Assembly (NCBI RefSeq): GCF_000091045.1
Contig: NC_006679.1
Coordinates: 460,781-524,780 of the forward strand
Source of the DNA: Cryptococcus deneoformans JEC21
Taxonomy: Eukaryota > Basidiomycota > Tremellomycetes > Tremellales > Cryptococcaceae
DNA length: 64,000 nucleotides
Direction: 5' to 3'
The translations under genes were made by a program, and so were the position numbers. This document shows positions 12,747 through 24,714 of this stretch, piece by piece (within the stretch, counting starts at the first letter, position 1; each line of letters starts with the position of its first letter). The notes under the pieces were generated by a model. The model did no database searches. It was given only the letters and a program-made list of their open reading frames with translations, and had not been told where the DNA came from.

Positions 12747-14119
12747 ATGACTTTTCTCCCAGCTTCCTTGGAGCATTGTCTTCCGCCCCTCAAACCAGAA
12801 TCTCTCCAGTACGCTTGGCATACAACATGGGAAAGTTAGCTCACCGACCTGTTTACTGCTTTTCCTACCAGATGCATCTACCATTTGCTTTCATACTCAC
12901 CTCCTGAAATCAAAAGAAGATTACCTCTGAGACGATGTGCTGCTGTGGCCGTCATGTAAGTCATTCGACTCCCATCATGTACCAGATAAATGTCTGGCAC
13001 CGTTCGTTGTACTGTTCCTGACTGAGAGTAGCTTATTCGTGGGCCGACTAGGAGACCTTTATGTGCTCCTGTCAACGTATGATATAACTTCTCTCCTATG
13101 TTATTAACCCCGAAACTAACAGTAACTCTCTGGTTGGTGGGATGTAGGAGAGCAGGCAATATGCGAACGTTCGCTCATGATACCGCCTTACCGGGTGGTA
13201 AGTATGAACCAGGAGACATAGATGCTGAAGGTACAGCCGTGAGTGTACTAGAGAAAATAAATATATTTCAGCTGACGGCTTTTATTAGAGAAGAGAGGCG
13301 TATGAAGAGGTAGGGTTTTGCAATCAGCAACCAAACACGACTGAACAATTATTGTCTTGTAGGTTGGGCTGCCTAATGACCGAAATAAAGTTCGCAAGCT
13401 CTGTATACTCGACTCTTTTCTGACCGGTAACTCACTCATTGTCACTCCGTAGGTGATAAGATAGGGTCTGATTGGTCATTTAAATGCTCATCTTTTGTGC
13501 AAGTGTTATCCTCCTGATTACGGATTATACCTTGACGCCACTCCTTAACCCCGCTGAAGTTTCCCTTTTGTTTTCCATGCCGCTAGCATCATTCCTACAT
13601 TCTCGACCTTCCAAGATACCGTCGTTCCAGTACAGTATATTCCATCGTCTTGCTTCAATACCCCCCGGAACAATCGAGTCCATTCCACCGCCTCCGCCGA
13701 TTGCGTACGCGGAAGATGAAGGTCATGTCAGTTGGAAGGAGGGGAAGTTCTATGGATATCGAGACGTCAAATGGGGCGAGGGCATGGTAAGAATGCATAG
13801 ATTCTTGACTGGAAGGGAATCAAATGGAGTAAAGCCGGTGTATGGGCTCACAGCGTGAGTTCCTGTAACGAACGTTATCGTTGACAACTTGAAGAGAGCA
13901 CTGAATTTGTCACACGGCAGGGCTATACTTATCAAGACGGCAACAGTGGCCTATAATCGTTTTTCAGACTTCCCCGTAATGGCGCCTGGACAGAGAAGTA
14001 TGGAAGAACGGATAGAGTTTGAGATACGGCATGTTCAGAGTCCTTTGCGTAGGGCGCTCGAGGCGGAAGAGTTGTGTAATGAATGGCGGGAAGATGGAGA
14101 AATGAAGGCAAAGCTTTGA
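12747..14119 (+). CDS. Nudix hydrolase, CoA-diphosphatase (Pcd1/NUDT7) type, with PTS1
   Basis: Eight exons: join(12747..12808, 12872..12955, 13032..13076, 13148..13238, 13289..13309, 13363..13448, 13504..13854, 13921..14119), 312 residues. The order of elements is RRCAAVAVILF, a strand ending LYVLLST, RTFAHDTALPGGKYEPGD (Nudix entry), TARREAYEEVGLP (Nudix helix with REx2EE), a substrate-pocket region, then MHRFLTG and ILIKTATVAY as in its paralogue. The last three residues are AKL, a canonical type-1 peroxisomal targeting signal. This fits yeast Pcd1, which clears CoA in peroxisomes. Exon 5 is 21 nt. The start has a good context (CACCATGA). The enzyme class is firm; peroxisomal location is inferred from the AKL end. 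Confidence 0.87.
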
Positions 14120-14454
14120 TTGTGACAAGCAAAGAGCGATGTTATCTCGTGTTGCGGCCTGTATCTTCTTTTATCAGAGAGCACGAACTGCCTGATATTT
14201 GATGGGCTGCATGGTTCCACAACATGTGACGCTCGACGTGATAGAAGGTTGTTTCTTGTCCCAGGAGCAGTTTTCATATGCGACTATCATCTGCGGACCC
14301 CTAATGGTGCTCAAAAGGTACGTCTTGGTAATATGTATTGTCTATTCATGATTGCCCAAAAACTGGAAACCCGGAAATCAAAGAAAGAGACGGACGACAA
14401 TGCTGTTATAAAATATGATAATGCTACAAAATAAACATCTCCGTATCCAAGGAA
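14120..14454. other. Convergent 3' region between the second Nudix gene and the SNF2 gene
   Basis: This 335-bp gap separates two converging genes and should hold only 3' untranslated sequence and polyadenylation signals. I see nothing else. Confidence 0.5.
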
Positions 14455-17400
14455 TCAATTGAACAAACTGGCAAGCTCCTCCGACTAGTAATACATACAA
14501 TTAGCTTTGTGGAGCGCGTTGTCTGATTGAAAATACTCACCTTCTGCGCCATGAGCTCTTTCCTGCTCATATTCTTCAAAGATAGCTGAGCCAACTCTGC
14601 CTTCTTCTTCTGTATCTTGTCGAGTTTTTCTTCGATAGAATCCTTGATCATCAGCTTGATTGCAACGACCGGCCGTGTCTGGCCCATTCGATGAATGCGA
14701 TCAATCGCCTGAGATTCGACCGATGGATTCCAATAGGGATCCACAAGGTAACATCTGGATGCGACGGTCAAGTTCAATCCGACACCACCAGCTCTCGTGG
14801 AAACCAGTAGGACCTCGACGTTTTTCTTGAACTTGAGAGCATCAATGGCTTTTGAACGTTCATCTCGAGTCATAGTACCGTCTAATCGAGCGTATCGGAT
14901 GTTGGTCTCGTCAAGCATGTCAGCAATCCTATGATGAATCTGTTAGTCAAGGACAAGGAGGATACAAACCTTTACTCACCGATCAAGCATAGTAGTCCAT
15001 TGAGAGCTTTGTGACAAAATTAGTTACAATGGATTTAAACAACAGAAAGCCTGGACTTACAAAACGATGCTTTTGGTTACAACGGGCTTGCCTTCAGCGT
15101 CCATTTCCTCTACGTCGTCTTGTTCCAATGAGAACGGATCGTAATGAGCCGAGTGTGGGTTCTTCTTCGAGAATCGCAGCAATTCGTCATGTAAGAATTG
15201 CATCTTGGTCGATAAGTTAAGCTTCTCTCCTGGAGGCCTTATATACTTCTTGCGAGCTGCCCTTTTGGGAGGAGCTTGCTCCGCCACAGCTTGCTCCGAA
15301 GCATCTGCGGAGTCTGGAGGGATAACTTCAATGACGTCGCTCGGTAGACGGATCATTGTGTTGCAACAGTGACACGATCGTGCCAGAGTGCCTTTCATGC
15401 GCTTTGAATATTCTGGGTAGATTTGCGCCTTGAAGCATACTAGACCTATAGCTAGCGTCAGCAAGCTTGAAGAAGGGGAGAGCGGAATATGGCTCACAAT
15501 AGAGATGAAGACACTTTGTCAAAAGAGGTTTCGTGGGCATTTTTTTCACTTTGGGCTTCTCCTTTTCCTCTTCGACACCACCCAGACCCACCCAAGGGAA
15601 CCAATCTCCAAAGTCGAGCCCACAAGAAGTGCATGTGGCACCCTCCCCTTCCTTCATTGAGCACACAACAGCTACCGCCCTTGGTTGGGTAAGACCATTT
15701 CGCTCAATACCTTGTACAGCCACTTCGTAGTCCATAATTGTACCATCATAATCTTCCTCCACTGGCCCCTCCATGGCAAGATCAACATGATTGCAAATCT
15801 GTCGCAGCCGAAGGACTTCTTGAAGCATGTTGACGTACATCTTACTAACTTCGTTGTTCGCTTTGAGTTCACCAAACTTGTCTTTGGCTTTGTTCGCGCG
15901 TTCATCGTAGATCTTGCGTTCGTCGTCTCGCAGAGTGAGCCACATTTGTCGTTCGCTTCGAGGGGGCAAATTGAGGATCTTGGAGCCATCTTCGTCAGTG
16001 GACTCCTTCGTTCTACGAAGAGTGCAACAACGCATGACAAGCTGTAGCCTTGCTATACCGATTTGCTCGCCATACTTGCAGGGAGAGGAAACGTATGATG
16101 TGAAGACATCCTTATCGTCCACAGGACTAATGCGTAAGAACTTAAATAGCGCCCAGACATCTTCAATCTTGTTTTGGATAGGAGTACCCGAGAGTGCTAT
16201 ACGACGATCGGCTTCAAGATAACAGGCAGCCTGAGAAGCGACAGTAGACGCTGTTTTGATATAACTTGACCATGTCAGTCAACAAACGCCGGATAGTAAT
16301 AGAAAAAAAAACTCACTGAGCTTCGTCAAGAACGACCCTGAACCAGTCAATAGCCTGTAAAGGGCTGGTCTGATCGCCTGACCTGGCTTTACCTTTTCCT
16401 TTCTTGCCACTCTTCATCAACGCAGCGACCTCCGCAGGCTTGATCTCTGAATCAGCGACCTTCTTATTCTCAGCTCCTTCATCTCCACTGTTATTCGCTG
16501 TTTCTCCAGGAGTGTTGGTTTCGGTATCATAAGCGCCATTTTGCTTGGAGAACTCGTTAGCAAGGGTGTTGTATGAAGTAATTACAACATCAAATTCAGA
16601 AATAAACTTGGGATCTGGGCGCCGTGATGGGCCGTGGTAAATGTAAACTCGCAGCAGATCAAAGTTTTCGAGGTCATCGTCCTCCGACGATTCTTGCCCT
16701 TTACCCTTAGGAGGCTTCCACTTTCGTTCAATCTTTTTAGGCGGCATCATTCCCGAAGCTCCACCAACAATCTCTACAGGTCCATTCCAGTGCTCTTTGA
16801 TTTGATCCTCCCAGTTCGCAATAGTCGACATGGGGGTAATGAGCAAAGTAGCTTTGGAACGCGTCGTGATGCGAGAGCGACGAGCGGAGAGGTTTTTGAA
16901 GAGATCATCGTCGCGCTTACGCTTCTTGTTGGCAGTATCCGCAGCAATTTGCTCATCGATAGACGGCATCCCAAAGATTTTGGTCTTGAAATCACCGGCC
17001 TTGATGTCAGATTCTTCGTCGCTCGCCTCGTTGGTAGAAATTGTTGATTCGAGTTTGGTCCTAGCGTATTCTCTAGCAGAGCTCCGAGTGGCAGCGATGA
17101 GAGACACGACGGATAGAGTCTTACCAAGACCCATCTAAGATCATTCTGTTAGCAGATAAAAAACATGACGAACAAGCAACGTACATCATCAGCTAGCAGA
17201 GCTCCCTTGCTCTCCGCAGGTTTTCCCTTCTTGCCTCTGAAATCTTCACCTGTGATCTTATTCTTCCATGACCTGACCTTGCCCCTGTCATCTTTAACCG
17301 GTTCCCACAAAGAATTACCTCCGTCCTCCTCATCCCTCTTCTTCTCCTTCCCTTTTGTCTTTTCCTCCTCGGCTTCGGCATCCGCAGTATGACCTCTCTT

Positions 17401-19056
17401 CTTTCTTAATGCTTTCTTGGCGGCTTTTTTACATTGTTTCAGACAGGAAGAGTCTTGCTCTCGAGCAAGAAAGAATGTTAATGCTTTGCGTTGATGAGGG
17501 AAAAGATCAGTTTTAATTAAGGGGCCTATAGTTCATATGTCAGATTGATCCAATAACGTGTGATATGCTGCACTTACCTGGATCACTCTGCTCCAATTCT
17601 GTCCCGTTATCTAAGCTTTTGAAAACTTCATCAACCTGTTTTCTCTGCACTTCGACTTGCGTAGCCTTCTCTCGTTCCTTGTCTGAGAAGACAAATTCCG
17701 ATCCCGCATTGCCTGGTGCTCCCATCGCTCGTCTTTGAGCATATGCCAAAAGCTGCATCGCCGCTTCACCACTTCCATGGCCGTTCTGGTATGATGGGTG
17801 GTCGGAATGTCGAGAAGGGTCGTAAGGAGGTACAGGATCAAGGAGAAAGAGGCTGTAGCCTACGAGGAAATTGGCGATATATTGGACGTTAGAAGGGAGT
17901 GTGAAAACAAGAACATCCACTCGGACTTGAAACTGGGGCTACAAGATGGTCAGTGTTCATCAACATGATAACGATGGTGAACGTACAGCGTCTGGATGAA
18001 GACGAGGAACAAATCCTTCCAACCTACAAAGACCTCGAGACATGAGGTTTGCAAGGTGCACAGCAACTCGTGAGTCGAGGTCTCCAACATAAGTGGTTAG
18101 AGAGGCTACAATGAGATTTAGCCTTCCTCGGGGGAAAATCTAACTGCACACGTACGAGTCAGGACCTGAATGGTATCGCGCTGTAGGACAGACGTCGGAT
18201 CATCCTTCCTGGAAAGAGTCCCCGCGGCACGGTACTATAGAACAAAGGAAAGTCAGCAATTTGCTCCTGAGCTACTCATCATAAAATGTACCTTGAGCTT
18301 GACCTTTAGGAACTCAACGCCTCGATACACCACCAAATCGTATCTTTCCTTACTCCCAGGAGGAGGTTGCGCTCCAACCACAACTGCAGGACAGGGATAC
18401 AGCATCAAGGCATTAGACCTGAGCGATCCGATACAAAGAGGCTTCTTTTCGTCTATGGATGGCGGAGATGGTATGTTTCGACTAGTCAAGTCGATAGCAG
18501 AAGAAGCGTCTGTGCCATTGGCATAAAAGGCACTGGTGCTATCGTCGCCATTCACATGATGCGATGAAGACCCTCCAGGCGTCCATCCCGACACAGAAGG
18601 CTGCGATGCGTACTGACCAAAACCAGCCAAATTTTGACCAGCTGGCATGGTTCCAAACGACGCAGAAACAGATGGAGATTGCGTACCGGACCTTGCGTAC
18701 GCGATTCCATCACTGTTGAATGCTGACGGTCGTTGATCTATTGTGAAAGGTAATCTGCTCGAGGATGGAGCGTGCAAACTGGCAGAAGGGGAGTCGCTTT
18801 GAGGGGCCTGTGCGTTTTGGGCGAACGAGAACATAGTGCCTGAGGCTTCGGGAGACCGTATGATGGATGATTCTCCAAGTCTAGGTGTTTCTACGACTTC
18901 TTCTCCACTTGAATCATCTCCAGTAAGGTCTATCGAGGCCTGGCTTCGTAGAGAGGGTGGTTGCATTGATGTATTGTTCGAAGTGTGAGGCTGCGAACCC
19001 TTTCCATTGGCAGTCGACGCGACGGGCGATGAGGATGTCCCGTTGATGGACGCCAT
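14455..19056 (-). CDS. SNF2-family ATPase with embedded RING finger (Rad5/Rad16/HLTF type)
   Basis: Eleven exons: complement(14455..14484, 14541..14928, 14980..15006, 15061..15445, 15498..16264, 16317..17134, 17185..17525, 17578..17938, 17987..18105, 18156..18234, 18292..19056), 1359 residues. After a Ser-rich amino region, a weakly HIRAN-like stretch lies at about 290-330. The ATPase has DDMGLGKT (about 554-561), DEAH (825-828) and SGTPIQNK. A RING-like Cys/His series sits between the helicase halves (CTSC near 1040, CLHLYCLVC near 1080, CHCC near 1110). The second half has VFSQW, STRAGGVGLNL and RIHRMGQTR. Such proteins act as DNA translocases and ubiquitin ligases in replication-stress tolerance. 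Two SUMO-interacting-like motifs, SIDLTGDD (41-48) and AIDLT (187-191), precede the core. Orthology to Rad5, Rad16 or HLTF is not resolved. Confidence 0.88.
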
Positions 19057-19386
19057 ATCCTGCGAATTGCTTGCTGGGATGGAGCGATGCAGATGGCGTA
19101 AGATTTTGCGAATAAAGATGAAAGAACAAAGGAGTGAAAATGCACTATCTGGGAAATGGCGAAAGATAACCCATAAGGAAACGGCGGCAAAACGAATAAG
19201 AGTGATTGAACATGATGAACGAAGCGAACAAGGTGGATGTTACCGCTGACTAAGCAAACAGCCGAAAAAGTTATGCATACATTTTGATGCTCGACCGATG
19301 CTGAAATAATATGTATGCTCATTCTACAATCTATTCTACAACCCTCCAGCATACTCTTTTTGGCTTTCCGTCACAATGTTACACAT
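19057..19386. other. Intergenic between the carrier and SNF2 genes
   Basis: This 330-bp gap lies between two leftward genes: the SNF2 gene promoter and leader plus the 3' end of the carrier gene. No RNA gene or repeat is visible. Confidence 0.45.
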
Positions 19387-20675
19387 CTATGCAATATCTT
19401 GGTTCAAAAATCCACCAAATTCGCTCTCCAATCGTGTGTAAATGTAGAAAATCATGGCCGAGCTAGGCGCAGACCTCAGTACTGTCAGACCACACCCAGC
19501 GTACATCCCCCTGATCCCTCTGGATTTCCAAATCTTCTTAGCGGTGGGCCAGAACCCAGGCGGTGGCTTGTCCGGGTTAAGTTCCGCAGATGTCTGCATG
19601 GAAGACTTGACGCTGTCTGCAGGGAAGAGCACGACATTGTAGGACACGCCTGCAAGGGCACCAGCAGCCATAAGCTCCACTGCTGTCAGGTCAGACTTGG
19701 TAGCTTTTCGCTCGCGACCAATGGTGATTTGGTGTCGAGCCATGAACCACCGAGCGGCCCATTCATAAGACCCAAACCACGCAGCCGAGCCACCTGTCTC
19801 TCGTAGAAGCGTGCCCGTTTGACCAAGCCATAGGCCTCGGATGCCTGATTGACGAACAGTATCGATAATAAGGGCGATAGGACCAAGAGGTGCTGCTGCT
19901 CGTAGTTGTGGGGCTACATGGGGAACAGAAGGGTTGGGAGTCGTGGCAAAGGGATGAATACCAGGGGCAGGGACGGTAACGGGGGCTGCACCAAAAGCGC
20001 CTTCGCGAGCAAGCATTTGCACTTGCATTCGACACTTGATGAGCTCAATAGGTGTTCTATAACAGACGTTAGATGCACTTATACATTACTCCTTCAAGCA
20101 CTTACAGGATGAAACTCGCGATAGATCCTGCTCCAGCAGCGGCTAAGGCAGTTTCCTTCATGTTGAACTCTCTGTCTTTTCCTTTGCCGTCAGGCCGTAA
20201 GAGATATATTCCCTCTTTACATTTGTTATAAGCCAAGAACAGGGTGGCGTTCTCGCAAGCAGCTCCCACTATAGGCGCAGAGATACCCTATTAGAATTTG
20301 TCAACATTGCCACGTAGATCTTATGTGAAGACCTTTACCCTATAGAGACCCCTCCATCCTTCCTTTGCGCTTGTCTGCTTGAAACAATCCAACGGGCCGG
20401 TAAATTTGAGCGCTTGGTCCGTGGGCTGAGATTGAAGTCGGACTTTTACTATTAAGACAATATATGAATATTTTCTCCCCTACGAATCTGTTGAAAAGCG
20501 GCGCCTACTCAAGTCGAAAGGGTGCTCGAAAAGTTTTGCAACCATACCGGCAGCCTATGATCCCAGGCATTAGTTGCCACTGTGTCTTCGAGCCGCCAGA
20601 CATCGCAAGGATTGTAGAACTTACACTGCCAAAAAGAACATCCTCCATAGCGTTTGTTTGGACTTCATCCGCCAT
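19387..20675 (-). CDS. Mitochondrial carrier, ornithine transporter (Ort1/Arg11) type
   Basis: Five exons: complement(19387..20056, 20106..20287, 20339..20448, 20509..20554, 20625..20675), 352 residues. The protein has the threefold mitochondrial-carrier repeat, each marked by the Px[DE]xx[KR] signature: HPFDLIKVRL, TPIELIKCRM and FPADSVKSSM. Glycine-rich even-numbered helices follow (AAGAGSIASFIL, AAGALAGVSYNVVLF). It begins in the middle of helix 1 (DVLFGSVAGMVAKLFEHPFD), as in Ort1. These carriers exchange ornithine, arginine and citrulline across the inner membrane. A loop rich in Ala and Pro at about 145-180 lengthens the second repeat. Carrier identity is firm; substrate is a family-level inference. 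Confidence 0.82.
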
Positions 20676-21130
20676 TTCCGAAGGTTCCGCGAGCTTTAAG
20701 AAAGCGGAATATGGAGAAGAAAGGGAATTATCGAAGATATAGGGGCTGAGTAATAAGTGGGGTTGAACAGTGGCCTCGCTGCTGGAGAAATGTCAAACGT
20801 CGAATGAGACACCATTGACACTGTTATTTGCTCTTCGCAGCGTTAAGCGAGCACCTATCACATTACAAACGCCAGGCACCGAATTACTACCTCGTCAAAA
20901 ATATCGATATCCGATTACAGCGAGTCCTCACGCTTTTCTTTCTCGCGGTATATCGTTGCATATATTTAAGAATCCGCTCCAACAAAGATCTATTCGACTA
21001 CAACGATCAATCTGCAAGATGATCAATGGCAGAACATAAAAAGATCATACACATGCTATCGTACAAAATTCAAAGTACAGATTCTAGCTTTGGTAGAACG
21101 GGGTAAATTCTAGATCAGAATACAGCATTT
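20676..21130. other. Intergenic: carrier promoter and MPR1 3' region
   Basis: This 455-bp gap lies between the carrier start and the MPR1 stop. It is AT-rich with no supported gene. Confidence 0.45.
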
Positions 21131-23931
21131 TCAAGCCTTTTTGGACCCGCAGACCTTCTTGGGGACCCTGAAACCGTCGCTCCTAACACCACCACCCCAG
21201 GGAGTCTGGCCAACAACAGCCGCATCCTCACCCAAACCACGTTCGGCAAAGGCCTCCCAGATCAAACAGGCATTCTCACCGCCAGTCAAGATTTGGTCGG
21301 CCTGTATGATTGCATTACGGGCATCGAAGAACGATGGCCTACAGGGCTGAAGCTTCATGGCGTCAACGATGAGCTGAATGGCAAGGGTATTACCGTGTTT
21401 CGGGACAAGAGGAAGGGATCGACCACCCGCATCAATCGACTCTTCGGAAGTCCTGGTGTAGTAGTCGTTGGGCTTCGAAGTATCGGTAGGAGGGAAAAGA
21501 GTGGTGCCAAAACCGTACTTTTCAACGAGACGCTGAGACAAGACGAAGAGGAACTCGGCCCATACCTCACCAATGGCGTGAACACCCCAGTAACCTTCAG
21601 TGGATATAAGCTGTCTGCTTGATGACATCATTCAAAATCGTGCTTACCAGGCTTGTCTAAGGTCTTGTACGTAGAGGGATTAATCGTAAAATTGGTAGAG
21701 TACTTGTAGTTTCTAATACCTCGGTCAGTGTTGGCAGCCCAGGCGCCCATAGAGAAAACGTCGGTGCCGTTCCTACAAGTTTACAAATCAATTTTCCTGC
21801 AGGAACATGCGTGATTATCTGACCTACTCGAAGTTCTTATGCTCCTCAACCTGTCTGACAAGGGTAGCAATAGCATCACCCCATCCCTCGCCCATTCCGC
21901 CGGCTTCACCGTAGCCGAGACATCCAGAGTTGGCTGGGCCACCAGTCAAACGAGTTGAGAGACCGTGGCTTGTGGCCTGTTAATATAGTGAAGTAAAAAG
22001 TGTCAAGTAGACTTACCTGTACTCGTGAATGACAATACCAGCCTCGAGGTCACCATCTCGATAAGGAGTAGCAGTGTCCCAAATGTACATCCTCATCCTA
22101 GGAGCCTGACCATCCGGAGGAGTCAAAAAGTTGGCATTGTTGTAACCGCTTCCGTCCTGAGCATTACAGACGACAGGGTCGCCACCCTTGCCACCGAGCC
22201 TGAAGTTGTAAGCCTGGAAGTTACCGGAGATCTCATCGAAACCGAGACGGTAGAGAAGATCGTGGTACATATTCGCTGTGTAGAAGAGCTGAGTGACAAC
22301 CATGTCGACATACTCCTTCGGAGCGAGGCCTTCCGGCTCCCCATAGTCGTACACAAAAATGTGAGAGTCATTGATAGGTCGGGAGTTGAGCAAGAAGTTA
22401 TTGCGGCCTTCCCAGTTTTCGTGAGCATAAGCGTTGTTACCAACGGTAGTATTGAAAACGGTGTAGTTGTGATTCGTAGTCTGACCAGGAATAGTGACGT
22501 CCCAGGGGTTAGCGGAGGTAGGGAACGTGTGCCACCCAAGAGGAGAGGCAACTGTGTCCCAAGGCTCTGTCACCACAGACAAGTTGCCGGAAACAGGGTC
22601 ATTGATACCTGACGCACATTACATTAGCATGATGGGGGTAATGCGAGATTAAGCAACTCACCCCAAGGGAAGACTTGGTAAGAATAGGGCTTAATCGTCT
22701 TCGGAGGAGAGGGCAAAGGCTTCTGCTTGCCGCCCTTCATCATCTCAATTTTCTCCCTGAGTTCATCAATGTCAAAGTCACTCGCCCAGTCTACCACTCG
22801 AATGAGCTCGCCAGAGAGGACATCCACATAAGCCTCGTACCAACTGTCCTTCATCTCAACCTCATATTTCCAGACAAGGCGAGGAGCACCCTCAGAGACC
22901 TGTGTGTACATGAGACGAGCAGAGACATCAGATACAACGCCAGCCTTGGAAAGAGCGGCGCCAGAAATGACCTCTGTAGGAGGTTCAGCAAAGGCGGGCT
23001 TGGGCTTGAGAGTGTGGTGGGGTGTACAGGTTAGGTCTAAAGGTGAAATGTCCTCGAGATCATCAATGGGAGAGAGACGGGGAAGAAGAGAAACAAGGGC
23101 TTCCACCGGTGAGAGCATAGACTGGGTGCTGGCAGCGGACTGGCGACACACGGCATGCAAGTGGTTTTCAATGTGTCTCATGGACTTGTGAACCTTCTTG
23201 ATCTCGTGGTGGTCAACCTCACCCTGAGGCAAGGAAGAACCAAGGACAACTTGTGCGGCTGACTTAACAAGTCCCCAGACGCCGGTCTCACCCTTCAGCT
23301 CAGCCAAATGGGCCTTGTGCTCGTCAAGCTGTTGGTGAAGGGTCGCGCAGACCTTTTCAGTTTCTCCTGAAGAGGAAGAATGGATGTCGGAAAGGCTAGG
23401 GGCTGATCCTGGGTGGAAAGAATTACCCCAAGATATGATTCGACCATCACGGTCAATGTTGAGGTTGATATCGCCATCAGACACTTCAAGACCATTGAGG
23501 AGTTGACGAGCGAAGATATGGGTCACGCCGGTTCGGGCATCGGTATAGCTCTGCGAAACGTTAGTGTCATGTCGTCCGTCGAACTGTCCAGCGAACGGAT
23601 ACCACGATAGTTCCCGTAAAAAATAAAGTCACAGCAAAACACTTACGTCTTCTCGGATGTAGAATCCTTCGCCCTCCTGGGCACCCAGCTGAGATCCGAG
23701 GAAGGTTTGAGCCACTCGGTTGACATCGATAGGCTCGCCTATGAGGCCACGTGGCTCGATGGCATGAACAGCATCATCAAGAACCTCGAAGGAGGCATGA
23801 GAATGAGCAGGTCCAAAGGATAATGACTTGCGAGTTCTAGATGCACTGTGCTTGTGCTCATGATGATGGGGACGAGCAGTAACCAGAGTGGCAAGGAGAG
23901 GAAGAAGCGCGATGAGCGCGGAGGAGCGCAT
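21131..23931 (-). CDS. MPR1: Secreted M36 metalloprotease (fungalysin), Mpr1-type
   Basis: Six exons: complement(21131..21594, 21648..21772, 21828..21968, 22017..22608, 22662..23550, 23647..23931), 831 residues. A signal peptide spans about residues 1-19, followed by a His-rich stretch and a long propeptide of the fungalysin type. The catalytic zinc motif HEYSH lies at 586-590 across an exon junction, and the downstream Glu-containing GMGEGWGD is the third zinc-ligand region. The conserved VHAIGEVWA element follows. M36 proteases are secreted as zymogens. In C. neoformans, Mpr1 is the described member and has been linked to crossing of the blood-brain barrier. The acceptor of the last intron is the CTGAAG site, chosen because other AG sites break the frame. 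All catalytic elements are present. Confidence 0.9.
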
Positions 23932-24714
23932 GGTGGCGATACTACGGTAGTGCTACAGTAACGTATAGAAGGAAGAAGGAAACCGAGCTAGGAGTTTATG
24001 GAACAGATATGGAGAGGCAGATGAGGGGGCGAGAAAGAGGGGAAGTGTATATATAGTGCGTGTGGTGGCAACTGAACTGATAAGGCGAGTCCGGTGCAAC
24101 GATGGTGTGCGATCCGGTCGGTTTCCGGTTCACGGCTCAGAAGGACACCAGTTTCAATGATGCAACACGTAATCATGGTAGTCTATTATAACTATGTCGG
24201 GCAATTCGGGGCACTCTAAGGGCGGGCTGAATAAGGTGCCATAATGATAAGCCAACAACCAGCAGTTCCTCAGTTCTCATGCGTTCAATGTCGCCACCTC
24301 ATTTCGCATTCTTCTCTGTAAAGGGACCAGTTCGATCCTCCGTCTCTTGCTGTGCAGCTAGCAATGTCGCTTCAAAGCTGAGGAAAGGAAGTTGTAGAAA
24401 CACAGTATGGATCACTGCCACTCACACACAGCGTGCGATCTGGTGGCGAGGCCAGATACGCGACCGTGCCTGACTTGTTGTCTTTGTTGACAGAAATTGA
24501 GCCAGGGGCCGATTGGTTGCTTGTTGTGGTCATTGCTAGGAGACAACACAGCAAACAATAGTAAACCAAAGGAGATCTGCTTTTCTCACGTCTATTGCCC
24601 ACAGAATATCCCCGCGCAATTGATCTTCTACTTTCGACGACAAAAACGTAGAATTGGGTTCGAAGTCACACCTGCCATCTCTTGTGCCTCATCTCTGTCA
24701 TCTGCTCCGGCGTC
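23932..24714. other. Divergent promoter region between MPR1 and the repeat-exon gene
   Basis: This 783-bp gap lies between two genes read outwards, so both promoters are here. I see no additional gene. Confidence 0.5.
24048..24055 (-). promoter_or_regulatory. Possible TATA box of MPR1
   Basis: A TATATATA octamer lies about 117 bp upstream of the MPR1 start codon, a reasonable distance for a core promoter element. Position and sequence only. Confidence 0.4.
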
